NCBI GenBank assembly: GCA_003022685.1
Contig: PXSV01000024.1
Span: 1 to 9,995, forward strand
Direction: 5' to 3'
From: Halobacteriales archaeon SW_9_67_24
GTDB lineage: Archaea; Halobacteriota; Halobacteria; Halobacteriales; Halococcaceae
Length of the DNA stretch: 9,995 nucleotides
Positions 1 through 5,196 of the stretch are shown in pieces. Both the position numbers and the translations under genes were made by a program. The notes beneath the pieces are model-generated. The model saw only the letters and a program-made list of their open reading frames with translations, was not told the origin of the DNA and searched no databases. Positions within the stretch are counted from its first letter, which is position 1. Every line of letters starts with the position of its first letter.

Positions 1-576
1 AGCCATCCCCCCGTACTCGTGGGGCGCACAGTTCATCTCGTAGACGCCCGGCTTCTCGAAGGTGTAGAGCCAGTACCCACCTGCAGGCAGCATCGGGGAA
101 GAAAACGGCGGCGTTATCTGCGGCACCCGCCGCTGGAAGCCGAACTGCGGATGGTACGCCACCACGTTGTGGTGGGGTGTCGCCATGGTGAACTTCACCG
201 TGTCGCCCGGCTCGATGAACAGCCCCGTGGGCTCGAAGTAGAACTCCGGGATCGGCACGCCCTCGCGCGGCCGGATCAGCGCCTGGACCTCGTGATCGGG
301 CTCGACGGGCGGGGCGACCCTCGCGACACGGGAGGAGAAACCGTAGAGCGGATGCACCTCGTGGTCCGAGATGAGTGCGTTGCCGTCCTGGAGCCGGTCG
401 ACGGGGATGCGCCCGTCGCCCTCGTCCTCGTTGCCGTGGGCTCCGGCGATCCTGCCGAACGCCGAGAGGCCGACACCAGCGCCGAGCGTCTGGATGACGC
501 GTCGCCTGTCGAGTCGGGGGTCAATACCGCCGTTTTCGGCGCCATTGTTGCCAGCCGGCGGGTACTGGCTGTACAC
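1..576 (-). CDS. Plastocyanin-like copper protein, N-terminal part (partial at left edge)
   Basis: This minus-strand frame stays open from position 1 and encodes a secreted blue-copper (cupredoxin) protein, probably an electron carrier on the outer face of the membrane. A twin-arginine signal, DRRRVIQTLGAGVGLSAFG, lies at about 510-454. The copper ligands follow the plastocyanin pattern: a His in ATPHHNVVAY near 160-190, then NCAPHEYGGM, giving Cys at 30-28, His at 21-19 and Met at 6-4 (C-x2-H-x4-M). The C-terminus lies outside the window. The 5' end is doubtful. The only in-frame start is a GTG at 576-574, just after a stop at 597-595, and everything upstream of about 523 is the reverse complement of another copper protein's coding sequence. 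No TATA-like box lies 25-27 nt before that GTG. The true start may therefore have been lost by rearrangement. The family call is firm; start and intactness are not. Confidence 0.75.
   Translation of the reverse strand, partial: MYSQYPPAGNNGAENGGIDPRLDRRRVIQTLGAGVGLSAFGRIAGAHGNEDEGDGRIPVDRLQDGNALISDHEVHPLYGFSSRVARVAPPVEPDHEVQALIRPREGVPIPEFYFEPTGLFIEPGDTVKFTMATPHHNVVAYHPQFGFQRRVPQITPPFSSPMLPAGGYWLYTFEKPGVYEMNCAPHEYGGMA
13..66 (-). repeat. Left arm of inverted repeat (perfect 54-bp core)
   Basis: The reverse complement of 13-66 is identical to 572-625. Weaker similarity extends to about 1-117 against 524-637, with roughly a dozen mismatches and one 3-nt gap, nearly all third-codon-position changes. 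The arm encodes the Tyr-Thr-Phe to His-Glu-Tyr part of the copper-binding loop. Confidence 0.9.
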
Positions 577-928
577 CTTCGAGAAGCCGGGCGTCTACGA
601 GATGAACTGTGCGCCCCACGAGTACTGGGGGATGGCCATGCGGATCGTGGTCGGCGAGGTGAGCGGCCCGGCGGCCGATCCCCTGCCGGACCTCTGCGCT
701 CAGCCGCCGGGCGGCGAAGGCGGTGGCGAGGGCGGCGAAAGCGAGGGGCCGGCGCTTCGCCACCCGGAGTTCACCGCCTACACCGTCCTCACCGACTCAG
801 CGCTCGCCCCCGATCGGATCGTCGAGCGTGGGGGCGTGAGCTGGGACGACCTCGCCGCCGAGAGCAAACGGTCGTTCCTTCGGCCCGTCGGCTTCCCGCC
901 GTGCGGCGACGGCGGCGCTGAAGGATAG
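524..928 (+). pseudogene. C-terminal half of a second plastocyanin-like copper protein, lacking its N-terminus
   Basis: From about 524 the plus strand encodes PPFSAPLLPAGGYWLYTF followed by NCAPHEYWGMAMRIVVGEV, the C-terminal copper-site loop of a cupredoxin with Cys at 608-610, His at 617-619 and Met at 632-634. A Gly/Glu-rich linker and a tail containing two further Cys follow, ending at TAG 926-928. The frame is open further upstream, with an ATG at 371, but there it only reads the opposite strand of the neighbouring minus-strand copper gene. It therefore has no signal peptide and no first copper-ligand His. The encoded loop is very like that of the minus-strand gene but differs at mostly synonymous sites, so it is a diverged paralogue and not a copy of the same read. 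As drawn it cannot make a functional protein unless the 118-523 segment is inverted, which would join the Tat/N-terminal half to it. Confidence 0.7.
572..625 (+). repeat. Right arm of inverted repeat (perfect 54-bp core)
   Basis: This arm is the exact inverted match of 13-66. The roughly 0.5-kb segment between the arms carries the Tat signal and the first copper-ligand half of the minus-strand cupredoxin. Recombination between the arms would flip that segment and swap which C-terminal half it is fused to. Confidence 0.9.
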
Positions 929-955
929 CTCGAAGACCGAACCCGCTACTGTGGT

Positions 956-1696
956 TTACGGTTCGGAGGAAGGTTGTCGATCGACGATAGCCGCGACCTC
1001 GTGAAGGTCGCCCGCCTCGTACGTCGGCGTCGCCGCGAGATCCACGTCACGACAGTGCGATCGGCGGACGAAGACCGAATCGATGCCTGCCCGACGGGCC
1101 GCGATCACGTCGCTCTCGCTGTCGCCGACGTAGAGCGCCGATGCGGCGTCGAGGTCCGCCAGTGCTCGGTCGAGGTAGTGCGGGTTCGGCTTTTTGCGCC
1201 GGAGGCTGTCGACGGTCTCTTCACGGCCGTAGTGGGTGTCGAAGGACGATCGCAGATCGAAGAAGTCCAGTACGAACGCCACGGTCGAGTGGTGGTTGTT
1301 GCTCACGATGCCACAGTCCTGTGAGAGGTCCGCGATCGCCGCAACGTCGTCGTAGCGATCCCTCGCGCCCGCCCTGAACGCGTCCAACTGGGAGCGTTCG
1401 TCGTGGCGCTCGCGTGCTTCCCAGAACGCGTCCGGGTCGAGGTCGTGAGCGGTGCAGATCTCGTGGAGTCGTTCGGCGGTGACGCCGCTCATGATGTCGA
1501 GGACGTGCCGTCGATCGACTGCCTCGATCCCCATCTCGGCGAACGCGGCTCGCGTCGCCTGGTGCTGGGTGTCGCGTGCCGGCGGCTCGATCAAGACGCC
1601 GTCGTTGTCGAACAGCACCGCATCGTATCCGGTCACCGTTCGGCCGTACTCGGACGGGGGAGTTGCCCCTTTCGACACGAACGCGTCCGATGGCAC
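956..1696 (-). CDS. HAD-superfamily hydrolase (phosphoglycolate phosphatase / beta-phosphoglucomutase-like)
   Basis: A probable cytoplasmic phosphatase of the haloacid dehalogenase superfamily, 246 aa from the GTG at 1696. All four HAD motifs are visible. Motif I is DNDGVL with nucleophile Asp30 and acid/base Asp32. Motif II is the Ser of IVSNN (Ser132). Motif III is the Lys in RRKKPNPH (168-169). Motif IV is GDSESD (191-196), which binds Mg2+. An alpha-helical cap lies between motifs I and II, as in subfamily I HADs. Asn replaces the usual residue in DxDG, which is tolerated in this superfamily. A second GTG at 1636, directly before GYDAVLFDNDGVL, would give 226 aa and places motif I close to the N-terminus as is usual, so it may be the true start. 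Neither start has a convincing TATA box, and read-through from aIF1A, 135 nt upstream on the same strand, is possible. The substrate cannot be deduced. The stop at 958-956 is 27 nt from the convergent copper-protein fragment. Confidence 0.88.
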   Translation of the reverse strand: MPSDAFVSKGATPPSEYGRTVTGYDAVLFDNDGVLIEPPARDTQHQATRAAFAEMGIEAVDRRHVLDIMSGVTAERLHEICTAHDLDPDAFWEARERHDERSQLDAFRAGARDRYDDVAAIADLSQDCGIVSNNHHSTVAFVLDFFDLRSSFDTHYGREETVDSLRRKKPNPHYLDRALADLDAASALYVGDSESDVIAARRAGIDSVFVRRSHCRDVDLAATPTYEAGDLHEVAAIVDRQPSSEP

Positions 1697-1831
1697 TCAC
1701 CGTGAAGCGGTGTGTGAGGTGTGATCAAGAAGCAAGGATTCGTGGGGAAAGGCAGCTCCGGTTCGGGCGGCGCGGCGGTTCGCTGTCGTGGTCGTGTGAC
1801 GGACGTTTCGGTGGGAGTGACCGATCGAGTG

Positions 1832-2116
1832 TTATTCGATGTGGCCTTCGCGCCGGAGCTGGTCGGCGTCCCGGCTCTCGTAGCGCCACTCGATGTTGGC
1901 CTTCTCGTCCTGCCAGCTCCACGGTTCGACGAGGACGACGTCGCCCTCCTCGATCCAGGTCCGATACTTCATCCGGCCGGGGATCCGTCCCATCCGGTTC
2001 TCGCCGTCCTCACACCGGACGCGAACGTGGTTGCCGCCGTTGTGTTCGGTCACGACCGCGAACAGCTCGTCGTCGTCGGGCATACGGAGGTTTCGACGCC
2101 CGTTTTGTTCACTCAC
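1832..2116 (-). CDS. eif1A: Archaeal translation initiation factor aIF1A
   Basis: Small ribosomal A-site-binding initiation factor, the archaeal homologue of eIF1A and bacterial IF1. It works with aIF1 and aIF2 in start-site selection on the 30S subunit. The 94-aa product has the normal length for the archaeal family and is a single S1-type OB fold. The diagnostic block RMGRIPGRMKYRTWIEEGDV is at residues 41-60, followed by VVLVEPWSW. The N-terminal tail (SEQNGRRNLRMPDDDELF) is basic then acidic, as expected. The start is GTG at 2116-2114, supported by a TATA-like box centred 26-27 nt upstream, which implies a leaderless mRNA. A later in-frame ATG, just before PDDDELF, would remove the basic tail. 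The HAD gene lies downstream on the same strand and a methyltransferase diverges upstream. Confidence 0.95.
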   Translation of the reverse strand: MSEQNGRRNLRMPDDDELFAVVTEHNGGNHVRVRCEDGENRMGRIPGRMKYRTWIEEGDVVLVEPWSWQDEKANIEWRYESRDADQLRREGHIE

Positions 2117-2138
2117 AACCCCTGTAGGGAGCCGACAC

Positions 2139-2147
2139 GGTTAAGTG
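2139..2147 (-). promoter_or_regulatory. TATA-like box for aIF1A
   Basis: On the minus strand this reads cacttaacc. The TTAA core (2144-2141) is centred 26.5 nt upstream of the GTG at 2116, the spacing expected if transcription starts at or next to the start codon (leaderless). Confidence 0.65.
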
Positions 2148-2191
2148 ATGGGCATCGTCCGGTAGCACGACACACGGGCGGGAGTCGGAGC

Positions 2192-2199
2192 GGTTTTGA
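2192..2199 (+). promoter_or_regulatory. Possible TATA-like box for the methyltransferase
   Basis: The sequence ggttttga is centred about 26 nt before the GTG at 2222. It is a weak match to the haloarchaeal TATA box, but its spacing agrees with the other promoters in this window and supports that GTG as the start. Confidence 0.4.
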
Positions 2200-2221
2200 G
2201 GGTCGACGTGTTCCGAGCGGT

Positions 2222-2842
2222 GTGGATTCCGCTGAGGCGAGGCGACGGTGGGCGGAGCGAACGGGCGCGTACTCGCCGGCGTACTACGCCCACCACGGGC
2301 CGAACGCGACCAGCGAGACGATCCGCGAGCGCCTCGCCTCGCTCGATTGCGACGCCGCGATCCTCGAACTCGGTTGTAGTTCGGGCCGCCACCTCGCGCA
2401 CCTCCACGACCACGGCTACGAAAACCTCCACGGCATCGAGATCAACCCCGATGCGCTCGACGTGATAACCGAGACCTCCCCCGAACTCGCCGCCGCAGGA
2501 ACCTTCCACGTCGACGCCATCCAGGACGCAATCACGCGGTTCGACGACGGCCGGTTCGACGCCGTGTTCTCGGTCGAAACCCTCCAGCACATCCACCCCG
2601 ACGACGCCTGGGTGTTCGACGAACTCCGCCGGATCACCGACGATCGCCTCCTCACGGCCGAAAACGAGGGCGAGGCGGCGGATCGTCGAGGAGCGACCAC
2701 GGACGCGATGAACGAGGTCGACGGCGTCCCGCTGTACTATCGCGACTGGAGGGCCGTGTTCACCGACCGTGGTTTCGCCGAGATCGGCTCGGAGCCGGTC
2801 AAACGCGGCACGCTTCGGGTGTTCCGGCCCGTTCGAGACTGA
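2222..2842 (+). CDS. Class I SAM-dependent methyltransferase
   Basis: A predicted 206-aa cytoplasmic methyltransferase with a Rossmann-like SAM-binding fold. Motif I is ILELGCSSGR (residues 47-56). The acidic residue that binds the SAM ribose is in GIEINPDAL (Glu73). HVDAIQ follows (about 96-101), and the post-motif strand is FDAVFSVETLQHI (about 112-124). The C-terminal part, with YYRDWRAVFTDRGF and ending RVFRPVRD, resembles small-molecule methyltransferases of the Methyltransf_11/25 type. The frame is open far upstream but contains antisense aIF1A sequence there. The GTG at 2222 is chosen because it begins just before the conserved-looking VDSAEARRRWAERTG and has a weak TATA-like box at the right distance. 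The gene diverges from aIF1A and converges with the thioesterase (21-nt gap). The substrate cannot be predicted. Confidence 0.85.
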   Translation: MDSAEARRRWAERTGAYSPAYYAHHGPNATSETIRERLASLDCDAAILELGCSSGRHLAHLHDHGYENLHGIEINPDALDVITETSPELAAAGTFHVDAIQDAITRFDDGRFDAVFSVETLQHIHPDDAWVFDELRRITDDRLLTAENEGEAADRRGATTDAMNEVDGVPLYYRDWRAVFTDRGFAEIGSEPVKRGTLRVFRPVRD

Positions 2843-2863
2843 ATCGTTCCACGGGACCGATCA

Positions 2864-3307
2864 TCATGGTCGGTAGACCCGTCCGCGAAACGTCGCGATC
2901 CGCGCTGCGTCGTTTCCGTCTTCCCCGCTCTCGTTCCGATCCCTCACGTCCTCGGTCACGACGACCTCGTACTCGGCGGTTCGCCCGCTCGTGTGTGTCT
3001 CCTCGGCGGTCGCGACGAGCGTCGCCCCCACGTCGACGCTGTCGAGATACGAGATGTTGGTCTCCAGGGCGAGGGCGGTCTTTCCCTGTGCGTTCGATGC
3101 CGCCGCGAACGCCGCGTCCGCGAGCGAGTACACCGCTCCGCCGTGGGGCGTTCCGTGGAAGTTCAGCAGGTCCTCGCCTACGGCGAGTTCGGTTCGCGCA
3201 CTGGTCGGCCCGAGATCGATGAGATCGATCCCGAGGGTGGCACAGAAGGGATCGCTTTCGATCCGTTCGCGGACGTCCGCCTCGACGGTCGGCTCGTCGG
3301 CTGTCAT
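2864..3307 (-). CDS. PaaI-family hotdog-fold thioesterase
   Basis: A 147-aa acyl-CoA thioesterase of the PaaI/4HBT hotdog family, probably a cytoplasmic tetramer that releases CoA from aryl- or acyl-CoA. The signature NFHGTPHGGAVYSLADAAFA starts at residue 49. It contains HGG (55-57) and the LAD Asp64, which in this family is the catalytic acid. ETNISYLDSVDVG (from about 82) is the expected central strand pair. The start is the ATG at 3307-3305. The frame is open upstream to 3484, but that part is Arg-rich and looks non-coding, and a TATA-like box lies at the leaderless distance from this ATG. A hydrophilic stretch of about 14 residues near 123-136 (DRNESGEDGND) looks like a surface loop insertion. 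No phenylacetate-pathway genes are nearby, so the exact substrate is unknown. Confidence 0.9.
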   Translation of the reverse strand: MTADEPTVEADVRERIESDPFCATLGIDLIDLGPTSARTELAVGEDLLNFHGTPHGGAVYSLADAAFAAASNAQGKTALALETNISYLDSVDVGATLVATAEETHTSGRTAEYEVVVTEDVRDRNESGEDGNDAARIATFRGRVYRP

Positions 3308-3329
3308 GAGTGGGCTGTCGAGCCGGCGG

Positions 3330-3337
3330 CTCAAAGC
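3330..3337 (-). promoter_or_regulatory. TATA-like box for the thioesterase gene
   Basis: On the minus strand this reads gctttgag. Its centre is 26.5 nt upstream of the ATG at 3307, consistent with a leaderless transcript. The match to the TATA consensus is moderate. Confidence 0.45.
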
Positions 3338-3372
3338 GATTGCTGGTTTCGTCGCCAGGACGACGCGCTCGG

Positions 3373-3391
3373 GACGGCCTTGCAGGCCGTC
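3373..3391. repeat. Short perfect hairpin
   Basis: GACGGCCT and AGGCCGTC form a perfect 8-bp stem closed by a 3-nt TGC loop. There is no T-tract on either side, so it is not an obvious terminator. The function is unknown. Confidence 0.6.
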
Positions 3392-3520
3392 ATGATCACG
3401 TTGCTCGCCGAGGGATGGGCGTGGGTGCGGGTGTTCGCGAGGTCGTCGACCGTCGCGCCGTACCGGACCACGGGGTAATCTCACGGATCAGCATCGACGC
3501 CTCGCGGCCGATGACTGATC

Positions 3521-3596
3521 GGGTCGGTTGGAAGCGTTTACCGGTGCGACCGCACGCCGTCGTGCGGTCGATCCCGGAAGGACTCCCAACCGACCC
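3521..3596. repeat. 76-nt rod-like hairpin of unknown function
   Basis: The outer arms gggtcggttgg (3521-3531) and ccaaccgaccc (3586-3596) are perfectly complementary over 11 bp. Inside, CCGG at 3541-3544 can pair with CCGG at 3574-3577. GACCGCAC (3548-3555) then pairs with GTGCGGTC (3562-3569) around a 6-nt loop. The three segments total 23 bp, separated by two internal loops. It lies 79 nt before the proS start and upstream of the proS TATA box, so it is not in the proS mRNA if that mRNA is leaderless. It could be a small RNA, a short palindromic element or a protein-binding site. It lacks a tRNA T-arm and a well-placed ACA box. Confidence 0.6.
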
Positions 3597-3645
3597 TATG
3601 AGCCACCATCATCTTCCTCGCCGCGTTCGGTCGAACCGCACCGCG

Positions 3646-3651
3646 TTTAAA
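3646..3651 (+). promoter_or_regulatory. TATA box for proS
   Basis: TTTAAA is centred 26.5 nt before the ATG at 3675. It is the best TATA match in the window and predicts a leaderless proS transcript. Confidence 0.75.
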
Positions 3652-3674
3652 CCGTCCCGGAAACAGCAGTACGT

Positions 3675-5052
3675 ATGAGCGAGCCAGAGACACAGGAGCT
3701 CGGGATCACCGAGTCGAAGGAGCACAGCCCCGGCAAGTGGTACGCCGAAGTCGTCCGGAAGGCGGGCCTCGCGGATTACGCCCCGATGGGCGGGTTCATC
3801 GTCACCCGTCCCCGTGGGTATGCCCTCTGGGAGCGCATCCAGGACCACCTCGACGGATGGTTCGAGAATACTGGAGTGCAGAACGCCTACTTCCCCCTGT
3901 TCATCCCGGAGAGCTACCTCGAACGCGAGAAGGACATCGTCGAGGGGTTCGACCCCGAGGTGGCGTGGGTGACCCACGCCGGCAACGACGAGTTGGACGA
4001 GCGCCTGGCGGTCCGACCCACGAGCGAGTCGATCATCACGCCGTTCATGAGCCAATGGATCCGGAGCCACCGCGACCTGCCGATGCGGCTGAACCAGTGG
4101 TGTTCGGTGGTGCGCTGGGAGGCAACGGATACGAAACCGTTCTTCCGCACCAAGGAGTTCCTCTGGCAGGAGGGCCACACCGCCCACCGCGACGAGGCAA
4201 GCGCGTGGGAGGAGACGATGCTCCGGCTCGACCAGTACCGTCGGCTCCACGAGGACGTGCTCGCGCTTCCAGTGAGGGAGGGACGCAAGCCCGAACACGA
4301 CAAGTTCCCTGGGGCGCACACCACCGCGGCGATCGAGTCGTTGATGCCCGACGGCAGGGCGCTCCAGTCCGCGACCAGCCACTACCTCGGTGACGGGTTC
4401 GCCGAAGCGTTCGACGTGACCTACGTCGACAGGGACGAGAACGAACACGTCGCCCATACCGCCTCGTGGGGGCTGTCGTGGCGCGCGCTCGGCGGGATGG
4501 TCATGACCCACGCCGACGACCAGGGACTCTCACTCCCCCCGACACTCGCGCCCGAGCAGGTGGTCGTCGTCCCGATCTGGCAGGAGGACACCCGCGAGGA
4601 GGTCCTCGAATACGCCGCCGACCTCGCCGCCGAACTCGACGCCGCTCCGGATCGAGATCGGCCCGAACGAGGTCGAAGACGACGAAGCCACGGTCGTCCA
4701 CCGCCCCGACGGCGAGTCCGCAGTCGAGGACCGCGACGGGATCGCCGCGGCGGTCGGCGACCATCTCGACACGATCCACGCGAAGCTCTACGCCGCCGCC
4801 GAGCAGGATCTGGAGGAGAACGTCCGCGAGGCCGAGAGCCGCAACGAACTGCTGGGAACAATCGGCCAGCATGGCGGTCTCGTCAAAACCGGCTGGTGTG
4901 GCGAGGAGGACTGCGAGGCCGCGATCAAGGACGAGATCGCCGCCGAGATCGTGCTGGTGCCCCTGGAACGCGACACCGCCCCCATCCACGGGGAGTGTGT
5001 CGTCTGTGACGATGCAGCAGTCGAGACGGCGTACTTCGCCAAATCCTACTGA
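3675..5052 (+). pseudogene. proS: Prolyl-tRNA synthetase, broken by internal deletion and frameshift
   Basis: ProRS charges tRNA-Pro with proline in the cytoplasm. This is the archaeal/eukaryal type of class II synthetase. Frame 1 (3675 to about 4643, some 323 residues) has KWYAEVVRKAGLADYAP near the N-terminus, RPTSESIITPFMSQW (from 114), motif 2 FFRTKEFLWQEGHTAH (from 156) and motif 3 LSWRALGGMVMTHADDQG (about 267-284). The anticodon-binding domain then begins with EQVVVVPIW. At 4641-4646 the frame jumps by one. From 4645 a different frame reads LRIEIGPNEVEDDEATVVHR and continues 135 codons to TGA 5050-5052. That part includes the C-terminal zinc-type cysteines (4897, 4912, 4996, 5005: C-x4-C and C-x2-C) and the conserved C-terminal Tyr. 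The segment normally between, containing the family's FKFNEWELKGVP motif, is absent (about 25-30 codons, from memory of the family). Without a change of frame, reading runs through Arg-rich nonsense to 5009. The start ATG is supported by the TATA box. Confidence 0.93.
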
Positions 5053-5060
5053 GCTCGCCA

Positions 5061-5075
5061 GTTTTTGCTCCTTTT
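5061..5075 (+). terminator. T-rich terminator after proS
   Basis: Eight bases after the proS stop there is gtttttgctcctttt, two T-runs without a preceding stem. This is the usual form of an archaeal intrinsic terminator. It separates proS from gltB. Confidence 0.6.
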
Positions 5076-5166
5076 GGATCGTATGAGGCAGATTGACATC
5101 CGTACGTCCGGAATAGTGACTCCCTTATTTGGTACAAGCACACATACAGTCTTTCAGGGACAACCT

Positions 5167-5173
5167 CTTATTC
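5167..5173 (+). promoter_or_regulatory. TATA-like box for gltB
   Basis: cttattc is centred about 27 nt before the ATG at 5197, in the AT-richer 144-bp gap after proS. A second similar AT-rich site, cccttatttgg at 5122-5132, could be an additional promoter or regulator site. Confidence 0.6.
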
Positions 5174-5196
5174 GACACCAGGGTAGCAGGCCGCAT

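Larger units (their letters stand above)
3308..3674. other. 367-bp spacer between thioesterase and proS, no convincing gene
   Basis: The spacer separates two divergently transcribed genes. Open frames cross it on both strands, but their products are Arg/Pro-rich and have no recognisable motif. It holds the thioesterase promoter at the left, a small hairpin at 3373-3391, a long structured hairpin at 3521-3596, and the proS TATA box at 3646-3651. No tRNA can be folded: there is no T-arm of the GTTCRANNC type. Confidence 0.6.

Noticed and set aside
19..921. A 300-codon plus-strand open frame across the copper-protein region
   Set aside because: The product is Arg-rich and lacks motifs. The real coding frames are the minus-strand cupredoxin and the plus-strand C-terminal fragment, both identified by copper-ligand motifs.
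1721..2221. N-terminal extension of the methyltransferase frame
   Set aside because: This stretch lies over the antisense of aIF1A and its promoter and contains no methyltransferase motif. The GTG at 2222 fits the promoter spacing better.
3308..3484. N-terminal extension of the thioesterase frame to 3484
   Set aside because: The residues are Arg/Pro-rich and unlike the family, and the ATG at 3307 has a TATA-like box 26.5 nt upstream.
3521..3596. The 76-nt hairpin as a tRNA gene
   Set aside because: The length and the acceptor-like ends fit a tRNA, but there is no T-arm consensus, no D-arm GG pair in context and no plausible anticodon arm. The inner stem is central and 8 bp long.
4646..5009. 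Continuation of proS in its first frame to a stop at 5009
   Set aside because: The residues are Arg-rich and unrelated to ProRS, while another frame over the same bases encodes the conserved ProRS C-terminus with its Cys pairs and terminal Tyr.
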